The translations under genes and the position numbers were made by a program. Below the pieces are notes generated by a model. The model had not been told where the DNA came from. It saw only the letters and a program-made list of their open reading frames with translations, and ran no database searches. A stretch of DNA of 64,000 nt from Actinokineospora sp. NBRC 105648 (lineage in GTDB: Bacteria; Actinomycetota; Actinomycetes; Mycobacteriales; Pseudonocardiaceae), in NCBI RefSeq assembly GCF_030269645.1, contig NZ_BSTR01000025.1:1-64000 (forward strand), written 5' to 3'. Positions 25,154-34,292 of this stretch are shown in pieces (the first letter of the stretch is position 1; every line of letters starts with the position of its first letter).

Positions 25154-27792
25154 GCGGAAACCGCCTTGCGGGTAGTGGTCCGGTGGGTGCGGTGGCGCAG
25201 CCCCCAGGAGGCCGCGAGCGCGAGGACGAAGCCGACGCCGAGCAGGCCGACCGCCTGCCAGACCGGCATCCGTTCCGCGGTCTGGGAAACGGCCGCCGCC
25301 GCGTGGTCGACCGGCGGCGCGAGCGGCAGCCGCAGGGCCGGGGTCACCGGCGAGTCCGCCGCGGCGACCCACGACCGGCCCGCGACCCCGGGAGCCGCGG
25401 CCACGCTGGTGGCCAGATCGCTCTCCGACCCGGTCGCCTTAGCCGCACCGCCGTCCGGGGACAGCAGCGCGCCGAGGGCCCGCGCGGTGGCGCTGACGTC
25501 GAGCCCGGCCGCTTGCCGTCCACTTGCGACTATCGCACTCAGAGCAACGTCGGGGGTATCGGGCGATCCCGGGATCAGACCGTCTGATGTGGACTTGTTC
25601 GTGAGGGCGGTGGCCGCGGCCACGAGAGCGGAGGAACGCCTCGTCTGCCAACCGGCGGGGACACCGTTGCCCGTGGGTGCGGTGGTGGTCGTCTGGTCTG
25701 CGTCGGCGGTCGATCGAGGGCTGCCGTTGAGCGCGAGCACGGCGGTGGCCGTGGCTGCTAGGTCACCGGACGAGCAGCGGTCGGCGCGCAGGTCGACCGG
25801 GAAGGTGCCGTCGGCGCATTGTTGGCGGAGCAACGTTTCCAGCGCGGGCGAGCTGTCCGCAGTGGGGGTAGCGATGGTCGCCAGCGTGGCCCACACGTGG
25901 CGGCGGACCGATCGCGAGGTGTCAGCCTGCTCGCCGGTGTCGACGAACTCGCCCTCGCCAGTGCGCAGGACCGCCAGGTCGGTCGCCAGGGTGTGCTCGA
26001 TCTCCGACGAGCCGCCGTCGAAGCCGGCGAGCAGCCGGAGTTTCGCCAGCGGCTCGGCGTAGGCGGCGGCGCCCGGTTCGTACGGGGCGCCGTGGGCGTA
26101 TGCGCTGATGGAGGCCGGGTCCAGCAAGAACCGCGTGGCGTTGTCGGCCGCTTCGGGCTGTTCTCCCAGCGCGCGCAAGGCGAACACGAGGTCGGCGGTG
26201 GCGTCGTAGTCGACGAACGTCCCGCCGTCCTGGGTGACCTCGACGTGATCACCGTCGACGAGCCTGCTCACCAGGAAGGCGGCCAACCGACCGGCCGGCG
26301 TGCCTTGACCGACCGCCGTCCCCTGCGGCGGCACCGTGCCCTGGACCGGCTGCGGGGCGGGCGGGACGACCACGGTACCGACCGGGGTGCGCGGACGCGG
26401 CGCCCGCGCACCGGCTTTGGCGCTGACCGGCCGTTTCCTCGCCACGGCCGCAGGTTCGACCACCCGCGCAGGCGGGGCAGTCACGGGTGGCGCTGTGGTC
26501 GTGGGCGGCGCTGTGGTCGTGAGTGGCGCGGTGGTCGTGGGCCGCACGACCGGTGGAGTCGTTCCACCAGGCGGGTCTTCCCCGCCCGGGACCTTGCCCT
26601 TGGCCAGGTCGAGGAAACCCACCTGGGACAACCCGAGCGACGCCTGGGCGCCCGCCCGGATCCAGGTGTCCAGCCCGCTCACCCCGGTCGTGCGCGCGGA
26701 CTCGTGCTGCTCCGGCGTGTAAGCGATCGCTCCGATGTCGGTGGCCAACGCGGTCCCCGCGTCGGCCGCGGTCACCTGCGCGGACGTCAGGTAGGCCACG
26801 CCGCGGGCGACCTCGGCGTCGGACCCGCCCGCCTCGGCGAGCGCCTGGACGATCAGGCCGGTGCTGTTGGTGTTGGGCGCCCCGGTCGTCACACCACCAC
26901 CCCAGCCACCGCTCGCGGTCTGGTTCGCCTTGAGCCAGGCGATGGTCGTGTCGATGGGGCGGTCGAGCCCCGCCGCGCCCGCGGCCCGGGCGGCCAGCAT
27001 CGCCGAGAGGGCGAGCCCGGTCGTGTCCCCGTCCGGCGCCGACTGGTCGAACGACTTGCCCTCGTCACACGAGGAGATCTTGAACCCGTTCGGCAGCACG
27101 TGGTCGCCGACCTCGGTGGTGGGCACCACCCCGAAGAAGATCCGGAAGTAGCCCTCCGAGCACTGCTGGGTCAGCATCTTGTCGATCGCGAGCTGGTCGT
27201 TCTCCCCCACCGCGGCCAACCCGATGACGGCCAGCGCCTGGCCGAACATGTTGGCCTCGTTGCTGACGAAGTCGGCGAAGTCCGGGTTCTTCGAGTAGTC
27301 ACTCACCCGGCCCTTGTGCGGACCGGACCGCATGATCGCGGCCTTGGTCTCGGCGACCATGTCGTACCCGCCGAAGTGCCGTGGATCACGACCGGCGACC
27401 TCCGCGGCCACCAGCGCCTTCGCGGCCTGCCCACCCCGGATGATGGCGTCGTAGCCCTGTCCGGGCAACAACCCGTCCCAGGTGAAGAAGTCACTCGCGT
27501 GCCGCCCGTCGTCCAGGAACCGCACCACCGGCTCAGCGAGCTCCCCCTGCCCGGACGCGTACGCGGCGAACAGGATGTCGATCATCAGACCGTGGTCGGG
27601 CAACGCCCCACCCAGCGGGTTCTCCAGGGTGCCGTCAGCGGAGAGCTTGCTGGTCAACCAGTGCACGGCGGAACGGGCAGCAGGCCGGTCGGGCACAGCC
27701 GAGGCGAGCACGGGAGCACCGGCGAGGACGATCCCGACGATGGAGAACAGCGCGGCCACCGACCGCGAACGCACACCCCGAGCCTGACCCAC
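25150..27792 (-). CDS. Large membrane-anchored double alpha-toroid protein (transcobalamin-alpha-like)
   Basis: An 880-residue exported protein that heads the cobalamin operon. After a signal peptide (residues 1-32) comes an alpha/alpha-toroid of about 370 residues (AVHWLTSKLSADGTLENP, HFGGYDMVAETKAAI, IAWLKANQTASGGWGGG), then a Thr/Pro linker with TTTAPPTTTAPP repeats and a basic stretch. A second toroid-like half follows (FLVSRLVDGDHVEVTQDGG, LRQQCADGTFPVDLR), then a C-terminal membrane helix. It matches the secreted 341-residue protein in fold. Beta-like domains are encoded by the next two genes, so alpha and beta halves of a transcobalamin-like binder appear to be separate polypeptides. 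GTG start with GAGGG upstream. Confidence 0.8.
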   Translation of the reverse strand: MGQARGVRSRSVAALFSIVGIVLAGAPVLASAVPDRPAARSAVHWLTSKLSADGTLENPLGGALPDHGLMIDILFAAYASGQGELAEPVVRFLDDGRHASDFFTWDGLLPGQGYDAIIRGGQAAKALVAAEVAGRDPRHFGGYDMVAETKAAIMRSGPHKGRVSDYSKNPDFADFVSNEANMFGQALAVIGLAAVGENDQLAIDKMLTQQCSEGYFRIFFGVVPTTEVGDHVLPNGFKISSCDEGKSFDQSAPDGDTTGLALSAMLAARAAGAAGLDRPIDTTIAWLKANQTASGGWGGGVTTGAPNTNSTGLIVQALAEAGGSDAEVARGVAYLTSAQVTAADAGTALATDIGAIAYTPEQHESARTTGVSGLDTWIRAGAQASLGLSQVGFLDLAKGKVPGGEDPPGGTTPPVVRPTTTAPLTTTAPPTTTAPPVTAPPARVVEPAAVARKRPVSAKAGARAPRPRTPVGTVVVPPAPQPVQGTVPPQGTAVGQGTPAGRLAAFLVSRLVDGDHVEVTQDGGTFVDYDATADLVFALRALGEQPEAADNATRFLLDPASISAYAHGAPYEPGAAAYAEPLAKLRLLAGFDGGSSEIEHTLATDLAVLRTGEGEFVDTGEQADTSRSVRRHVWATLATIATPTADSSPALETLLRQQCADGTFPVDLRADRCSSGDLAATATAVLALNGSPRSTADADQTTTTAPTGNGVPAGWQTRRSSALVAAATALTNKSTSDGLIPGSPDTPDVALSAIVASGRQAAGLDVSATARALGALLSPDGGAAKATGSESDLATSVAAAPGVAGRSWVAAADSPVTPALRLPLAPPVDHAAAAVSQTAERMPVWQAVGLLGVGFVLALAASWGLRHRTHRTTTRKAVSA

Positions 27793-27879
27793 GCCCTCAT
27801 CCTCATCCCCACGAGCAGGAAAGGAGAGACCGGCGCGACAACGCCGACGTCACCTCTGCTCTCGCGACAGCGGTACGAC

Positions 27880-27990
27880 ATCCACCTGCCCGCACGGTGA
27901 TCCGACTTGCCACTGGTCAGTGGCCCACGGTTGCGCGACAGTGCCGGAGTTCGACCGGCTTCCCCGTCGCGGGCAGTGAGTATGCAGTTG
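27880..27990 (-). promoter_or_regulatory. Cobalamin riboswitch heading the ECF uptake operon
   Basis: The minus strand reads CGACGGGGAAGCCGGTCGAA, CTCCGGCACTGTCGCGCAAC, CGTGGGCCACTGACCAGTGG and CAAGTCGGATCACC, the conserved blocks of the cobalamin aptamer core. About 90 bases separate it from the GTG of the first operon gene and can hold the expression platform. It should repress the six-gene uptake operon when cobalamin is plentiful. Confidence 0.88.
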
Positions 27991-28119
27991 TTCTTGCCCG
28001 AGCGTAACACCCGTCCGCGCGCGACCGACACCACCGAACGGCGGTCCCTCCTCAACACCCCAGGTAGCCGGTCACGCGCCGGACAGTCCACAGTGGATGA
28101 TCAGCGCGCAGCCGACTTC

Positions 28120-28262
28120 GAGGCGAACCCCCACCCCGCTGGTCCGCGAGAGCATCCCGCCCCCGCTGGGGGGCAACAGGATGCCGCGCCCGCTGGTTCG
28201 GGAGAGAATGCTGACCCCGCTGGTTCGCAAGAGAATGCCGCGCCCGCTGGTACGCAACACCC
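28120..28262. repeat. ~27-base tandem repeats left of element copy 3
   Basis: Five units of the pattern CCCGCTGGTTCGCAAGAGAATG follow each other, with changes at a few fixed positions. They are the inverse orientation of those right of copies 1 and 2, so the units point away from, or toward, the palindromic element symmetrically. There are no spacers. Confidence 0.65.
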
Positions 28263-28272
28263 GCCACCAATG

Positions 28273-28637
28273 TGCTCGATTTGCTGGACTCGCTTCGCGT
28301 GGGGGAGGAGTACCGCTAAACTTGCCGTGTGGTGGGGATGCCCTTCACCCGCCCTTTTTTCGCCACCGCGGTGCTCTCGGGGCCCCGCGCGAAGTGAGTT
28401 CAGTGAATCGAGCCTGCGTCTTAGTCGGGCAACCTGTATGAGCTACGCTCGGCCAATTAAAGTAGCCCATACAGGTTGCCCAAGTTAAGAGCGGGGCTCG
28501 ATCTAGTGAACTCCCTTTGCGCGGGGCCCCGAGAGCACCGCGTGGGGAAAGAGCGTGGGGTGAAGGGCTTCCCCACCACACGGCAAGTTTAGCGGTACTC
28601 CTCCCCCACACAAAGGGAGTCCACTAGATCGAGCATT
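28273..28637. repeat. Nested palindromic element, copy 3 (complete)
   Basis: Plus-strand arm 28274-28412 and minus-strand arm 28496-28634 form an inverted repeat. Each arm folds on itself: 28285-28297 with 28390-28402 and GAGTACCGC (28308-28316) with GCGGTGCTC (28368-28376), enclosing the core CGCTAAACTTGCCG. The centre starts with a perfect 14-base stem, 28427-28440 with 28468-28481. Compared with copy 2 several stem positions differ but still pair. No protein is encoded. Confidence 0.8.
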
Positions 28638-28689
28638 CGTAGCGGGGCCGGCGGTTCCAGCGGTGGGGTCTCTAGGGAGTGAGGAAAAA

Positions 28690-28860
28690 ATGCATGAGGG
28701 CAAGCTGGAGGGCGGCTAGGCCGGGCTGGGGCCGAGTTGGGCTGGGACCGGCTGGGCCGGGGCCGAACTGGGGCGGGCCAGGGCTGAAGTGGGAGCTTGA
28801 GGGGTGAGGTAAGGCGAGGCGAGCGAGGGGCTTCTGGGTTTGGGCTGTGGACGCGGTAAT
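28690..28860. repeat. Low-complexity G-rich tract
   Basis: Degenerate units like GGGCTGGGGCCGAGTTGGGCTGG repeat without frame. It lies downstream of the aryl carrier protein gene. No gene is seen between 28638 and 28889. Confidence 0.5.
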
Positions 28861-28889
28861 GGTGCGGTGGGGCTGGCTAGGAACTGGCC

Positions 28890-29117
28890 CTAGCGGGCCG
28901 CTGTGTTTATCAAGGTTGTCCATGCGGCCACGGTTGGGGACTCTGCCAGGTCCGCGAAGCCGATCTCGGTGCCTTGGCCGTGCCAGGTCTCGATCAGGGT
29001 AAGGACCCGGATGGAGTCGAGGCCGTGGTCCAGGAGGTTGTCGTCGTCGGCGATCTCGGTCGGTGGGATCTCGAGGAGAGCCGCTACCTGTGCGCGCACC
29101 TGGTCGGTGGTGGTCAT
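28890..29117 (-). CDS. Stand-alone aryl carrier protein for 2,3-dihydroxybenzoate
   Basis: A 75-residue acyl carrier-type domain. The phosphopantetheine site is the Ser in NLLDHGLDSIRVLTLIE, and the helical pattern matches the aryl carrier domain usually fused to the C-terminus of EntB/DhbB. Its ATG overlaps the isochorismatase stop (ATGA), so the normally fused pair is split here. DHB-AMP ligase would load DHB on it for delivery to the first NRPS condensation domain. It is the last gene of the DHB operon. Confidence 0.92.
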   Translation of the reverse strand: MTTTDQVRAQVAALLEIPPTEIADDDNLLDHGLDSIRVLTLIETWHGQGTEIGFADLAESPTVAAWTTLINTAAR

Positions 29118-29755
29118 CGGGGGCCTCCGGCGAGCTGGTCGATGAGTCGTGCGGCGGTGAGCGTGGTGGCGCATCGGCCTGCTGCCCAGCGCAGGGCCAT
29201 GGCGTGGTCCTCGGCGGAGAAGTCTGCGACTGCGTCGGCGACCAGGAAGGGTTGGATGTCGCGCATGAAAGCGTCCGCTGCCGTCATGAGGCAGCCGATG
29301 TGGGCGTAGACGCCGGTGATGATCAGTTGGTCGCGGGAGCCGAGGACGTCGGCGAGTTCGGTGCGGTGGAAGGCGTTGTAGCGCCACTTGGTCATCCGCA
29401 GGTCGCTGCCCGCCGGGGTCAGTGGTGCGACGATCTCGGCGTCGGCGGGGTCGGGACCGATGCCGCGGCCCCACATGTCCAGTTGTAGGCCGCGCTGGTC
29501 GGTGGTCTGGCCGCCGGGTTGGGCCGAGAAGACCACCGGGATGCCCTGTTCGCGGCAGACGTCGCGCAGCCTGGTGATGTTGCCGACCAGTTCCGAGACC
29601 GGTGAGGCGCCGGTCTCGAACGCCCGCAGGAAGTGGTTCTGCATGTCGTGCACCAGCAGGACCGCGCGGTCCGGGTCGCAGGTCCACTCGACCCGGTTCT
29701 TCGGCAGCTCCGACTCGGTGGGCATCGGGTACGGGGCGATGGTCGGTAAACCCAT
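29114..29755 (-). CDS. dhbB: Isochorismatase
   Basis: Hydrolyses isochorismate to 2,3-dihydro-2,3-dihydroxybenzoate and pyruvate. The 213 residues match the isochorismatase domain alone: LPKNRVEWTCDPDRAVLLVH with the catalytic Asp in VHDMQNHFL, VVFSAQPG, LRMTKWRYNAFHRTEL, and IITGVYAHIGCLMTAADAF containing the nucleophile-type Cys region. The carrier domain found at the end of EntB and DhbB is encoded as the next gene. The start is one base after the ligase stop (TGACATG). Confidence 0.95.
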   Translation of the reverse strand: MGLPTIAPYPMPTESELPKNRVEWTCDPDRAVLLVHDMQNHFLRAFETGASPVSELVGNITRLRDVCREQGIPVVFSAQPGGQTTDQRGLQLDMWGRGIGPDPADAEIVAPLTPAGSDLRMTKWRYNAFHRTELADVLGSRDQLIITGVYAHIGCLMTAADAFMRDIQPFLVADAVADFSAEDHAMALRWAAGRCATTLTAARLIDQLAGGPR

Positions 29756-29756
29756 G

Positions 29757-31394
<1,638 letters not shown>

Positions 31395-31428
31395 GGGGCG
31401 CTCCGATCGATTGTCCACAGTAGATCGC

Positions 31429-32202
31429 TCACCCGACGAGGGTGGCGCCGCCGTCGACGTAGAGGTTCTGCATGGTGATGTGCCGCGCCCGGTCCGAGGC
31501 CAGGAACAGCACGGCGTCGGCGATGTCGGCGGCGTCGGCGATGCGACCGAGCGGGATGCCCACCCGGTAGGCCTCGGGGGCACCGTCGATCACCCGCTGC
31601 GGACTGTCCGGCCCGGTCCACAGCGCGCGCTGCATGGCTGTGTCGGTCGAGCCCGGGGACACGACGTTGCAGCGGATGCCGTACGCGGCCAGCTCAAGGC
31701 CGAGGCAGCGGGTGAACATGGTGGCCGCTGCCTTGGACGCGGCGTAGGCGGCGAAGTCCATCCGCGGCACGCCCGCGGCGTTGGAGCCGACGGTGATGAT
31801 CGAGCCCGCGCCGCGCGGCACCATCCGACGCGCGACCGCGCGGGAGGCGAAGTAGACACCGTCGGAGTTGACCGCGAACGTCGACCGCCAGTCCTCGTCC
31901 GTGGAGGACAAGACCGGGGCCGCGCGCAGCACACCCGCGACGTTGACCAGGACGTCGATCGGCCCGAGCTCAGCCTCGACCCGGTCGACCACCTCGTCGA
32001 CGGCCGCCGAGTAGGTGACGTCGGCGGTGTAGGCGCGGGCCCCCGGTAGCTCGGCCGCGACGGACTCGACCTGGACCCGGTCCTTGTCGACCGCGGCGAC
32101 CCGGACGCCCTCGTTGGCCAAGGCCGCGGCGACGGCGGCCCCGATCCCTTGTCCCGCACCGGTCACGAGGGCGACCCTGCCTGCGAAACCCGAGCCGGAC
32201 AT
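31429..32202 (-). CDS. dhbA: 2,3-Dihydro-2,3-dihydroxybenzoate dehydrogenase
   Basis: An NAD-dependent short-chain dehydrogenase of 257 residues making DHB from the isochorismatase product. The cofactor loop is VTGAGQGIG, followed by NVAGVLR, the catalytic Ser in ITVGSNAA and YAASKAA with the Tyr-xxx-Lys pair, and [11 protein letters not shown]; the C-terminus [17 protein letters not shown] is typical of EntA/DhbA. It is the first gene of the dhbA-E-B-ArCP operon, with an iron box just upstream. ATG 32202 is preferred; an ATG at 32241 would start almost inside the operator. Confidence 0.95.
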   Translation of the reverse strand: MSGSGFAGRVALVTGAGQGIGAAVAAALANEGVRVAAVDKDRVQVESVAAELPGARAYTADVTYSAAVDEVVDRVEAELGPIDVLVNVAGVLRAAPVLSSTDEDWRSTFAVNSDGVYFASRAVARRMVPRGAGSIITVGSNAAGVPRMDFAAYAASKAAATMFTRCLGLELAAYGIRCNVVSPGSTDTAMQRALWTGPDSPQRVIDGAPEAYRVGIPLGRIADAADIADAVLFLASDRARHITMQNLYVDGGATLVG

Positions 32203-32244
32203 CAGTGCGCCCCCCTGTGCGGCGGCACGGAGAACCGCCATTGA

Positions 32245-32263
32245 TTAGGTGAGGCTAACCTAC
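32245..32263. promoter_or_regulatory. Iron box (DmdR/IdeR type) of the DHB operon
   Basis: TTAGGTGAGGCTAACCTAC matches the actinobacterial 19-base iron box TTAGGTTAGGCTAACCTAA at all but two or three positions. It lies about 45 bases upstream of dhbA, so an Fe2+-loaded repressor would block the operon. Confidence 0.9.
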
Positions 32264-32311
32264 TATTTCACCGTCGGACTGTCCATGCCCCTGTGACGGA
32301 GTCCCGGGTGG

Positions 32312-32327
32312 ACCCGCCGCGGCGGGT
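32312..32327 (-). terminator. Terminator hairpin after the siderophore-interacting protein gene
   Basis: ACCCGCCGCGGCGGGT is a perfect palindrome three bases beyond the stop. Confidence 0.55.
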
Positions 32328-32329
32328 GT

Positions 32330-33124
32330 CTACAGGCCCGCCTCGGCGTAGATCCCGTCCACCACGTCGAAGTACTGCTCGTCGTCGGCGATCGCCTCCG
32401 CCGCCGCGATCTTCGGGTCGATCACCGCGGCGACCTCCCGGTAGCGCCGCTGCCAGCGCTCGGCGTCCAGTCGCCAGTAGCCGATGGTGTCGTAGCACTC
32501 GGCGGGCAGCCCCAGCGTGTGCCGCAGGTGCCCGCGGACCGTCCGGGTCGCCGCGGCCTCCCCCGCCACCCACAGGTACTCGTCGACACCCGGTCGCGCC
32601 CGGTCGCGGACCGCCTGGACGACGGCCTCGCCAGCACCGCGGTGGTCGGCGTAGACCCACTCGATCGTGGCGTGCGTGACGATGTCCTGCCGCTCGGCCG
32701 GGTTGTCCACCACGCACACCGCGTGCCCGGCCACCGTCGGCGGCAGCTCTTCCAAGATCCGGCCAATGGCGGGCAGGGCGGTCGCGTCGCCGACGACCAG
32801 CAGCCGCTCGGCGGTCTCGGGCAGGCGGTACTTCCCGGCGGGCGAGCCGCTGATCGTGATCTCGTCGCCCGGGCGCGCCGACCGTGCCCAAGTGGCGGCC
32901 ACACCCCCCTCGTGCAGCACGAAGTCGATGTCGAGCTCGCTACGCTCGGGGTGCCTGCGGCGGATCGTGTAGTTGCGGGTCAGCTCGCCGAAGCGCACCC
33001 GGCAGGACTCGTCGGGCAGCCCACTGCCCTCGTACTCGGCCAGCCCCGGACCGCCGACGGTGATCCGCACCATCAGCGGGGTGACGTGCTCGGTCCGGCG
33101 GACGGTCACCCGGTATCCGGTCAT
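32330..33124 (-). CDS. Siderophore-interacting protein (ferric-siderophore reductase, ViuB-like)
   Basis: A 264-residue cytoplasmic FAD flavoprotein that reduces ferric siderophore to release iron. The FAD-binding barrel has RNYTIRR (the RxYT/S flavin motif) and a long ITISGSPAGKYRLP stretch; the NAD(P)H-type domain has LLVVGDATALPAIGRILEEL and VAGEAAATRTVRGHLR, ending in YDTIGYWRLDAERWQ, all usual for the SIP family. ATG 33124 has AGGAGAG upstream. It is divergent from the binding lipoprotein gene across a shared iron box. Confidence 0.95.
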   Translation of the reverse strand: MTGYRVTVRRTEHVTPLMVRITVGGPGLAEYEGSGLPDESCRVRFGELTRNYTIRRRHPERSELDIDFVLHEGGVAATWARSARPGDEITISGSPAGKYRLPETAERLLVVGDATALPAIGRILEELPPTVAGHAVCVVDNPAERQDIVTHATIEWVYADHRGAGEAVVQAVRDRARPGVDEYLWVAGEAAATRTVRGHLRHTLGLPAECYDTIGYWRLDAERWQRRYREVAAVIDPKIAAAEAIADDEQYFDVVDGIYAEAGL

Positions 33125-33160
33125 GGGGCCCTCTCCTGTGATGGCAGACGCGTTGTCAGA

Positions 33161-33179
33161 ATAGCTTAGCCTCACCTAA
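33161..33179. promoter_or_regulatory. Iron box shared by two divergent siderophore genes
   Basis: ATAGCTTAGCCTCACCTAA is, on the other strand, TTAGGTGAGGCTAAGCTAT, close to the first iron box of the window. It sits between the siderophore-interacting protein and the siderophore-binding lipoprotein and can control both. Confidence 0.88.
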
Positions 33180-33235
33180 CCTCCGCGTCACGGTCACCCG
33201 ACCGAGTCACGCGAACCATCACTTGGAGCAACCAC

Positions 33236-34225
33236 ATGAGAGCGACAGCCCACCCGCCTCGGACCTCGACGGGCCGCGTGCTCGCCCTCGCGGCCGCGGG
33301 CGTCCTCGCGCTGGCCACGGCGGCCTGCGGCTCCTCCACGGACGCGGGCTCGACCCCCTCGGCAGCCGGGCAGTCCTCGGCGGCGGCCCCGGCGAAGCGG
33401 ACGGTGCAGACGCCCAAGGGACCGGTCGAGGTGCCCGGTGACCCGAAGAAGATCGTCGCGATCGACTTCCAGATCCCGTACATCCTGCTCGACCTCAAGG
33501 CCAACCTGGCGGGCGCGATCGACCTGACCGGCGCCAAGGACGGCGCGCCGTTCAAGCAGCTCACCATCATCGGCACCGAGACCGGCGAGCTGAACTACGA
33601 CAAGATCGCCGAGCTGGACCCGGACCTGATCCTGGCCGGGGACTACCAGGAGGCGGACTACGAGAAGCTCAAGGACCGCTACCCGACGGTGCTGATCCCG
33701 GCCGTCGGCGACATCCCGGGCTGGAAGCCGCAGGTCAAGGCGGTCGCCGAGGCGGTCGGCAAGGCGGGCGAGGTGGACGGGCTGGAGAAGGCCTACCAGG
33801 CGAAGGTCACCGAGCTCAAGGACAAGCACAAGGACAAGCTCGCCGGGAAGAAGTGGGCGACGCTGGGCACCTACGACGGGTCCGGCTGGTACCTCTACGA
33901 CAAGGTGAGCGGCCCCTCGACCGCGCTGGCCGACCTGGGCGCCACCTTCGACGAGGCCACGACCAAGGTGGCCGACGGCAACGTCGCGCAGTACTCAATC
34001 GAGCAGCTCAACACGCTCAACGGCGCCGACGTGCTGCTCTTCGACGACCTCGGCCCGCCGGTCACCGCGCCGGGCGCGGCCGAGAAGCTGAAGGCGAACC
34101 CGCTCTACACCTCGATCACCGCGGTCAAGGCGGGCAAGGTGTACGACGGCGAGTACAACATCCTCGACTACGGCGACGCGATGCGCGTGCTGACCAAGCT
34201 CGACGAGGTGCTCGGCAAGCTCTGA
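33236..34225 (+). CDS. Iron-siderophore ABC transporter substrate-binding lipoprotein
   Basis: A 329-residue lipoprotein of the FepB/FhuD (type III periplasmic-binding-like) family. A long signal peptide ends in the lipobox ATAACGSS, followed by a Ser/Ala-rich tether. The binding domain has VEVPGDPKKIVAIDFQIPYI, LDPDLILAGDYQEADYEKLK, the long backbone helix with KHKDKLAGKK, NVAQYSIEQLNTLNGADVLLF and a C-terminal LTKLDEVLGKL. It should capture the ferric siderophore at the outer membrane-face and hand it to a permease, whose genes are not in the window. GGAG precedes the ATG. Confidence 0.94.
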   Translation: MRATAHPPRTSTGRVLALAAAGVLALATAACGSSTDAGSTPSAAGQSSAAAPAKRTVQTPKGPVEVPGDPKKIVAIDFQIPYILLDLKANLAGAIDLTGAKDGAPFKQLTIIGTETGELNYDKIAELDPDLILAGDYQEADYEKLKDRYPTVLIPAVGDIPGWKPQVKAVAEAVGKAGEVDGLEKAYQAKVTELKDKHKDKLAGKKWATLGTYDGSGWYLYDKVSGPSTALADLGATFDEATTKVADGNVAQYSIEQLNTLNGADVLLFDDLGPPVTAPGAAEKLKANPLYTSITAVKAGKVYDGEYNILDYGDAMRVLTKLDEVLGKL

Positions 34226-34240
34226 TCCCGATCAGAGCGG

Positions 34241-34273
34241 AACGGGGCGGGTCCACTGTGGACCCGCCCCGTT
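34241..34273. terminator. Bidirectional terminator between convergent genes
   Basis: AACGGGGCGGGTCCAC and GTGGACCCGCCCCGTT form a 16-base perfect stem around a single T, 15 bases after the lipoprotein stop and 20 bases past the NRPS stop. It can end transcription from both sides. Its tip is the palindrome GTCCACTGTGGAC that recurs elsewhere in the window. Confidence 0.9.
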
Positions 34274-34292
34274 CTGCTGCGCTCCGACGCCG

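Noticed and set aside
28120-28262. CRISPR-like array of ~27-base repeats
   Set aside because: The units are adjacent and degenerate without unique spacers, and no cas genes are near.
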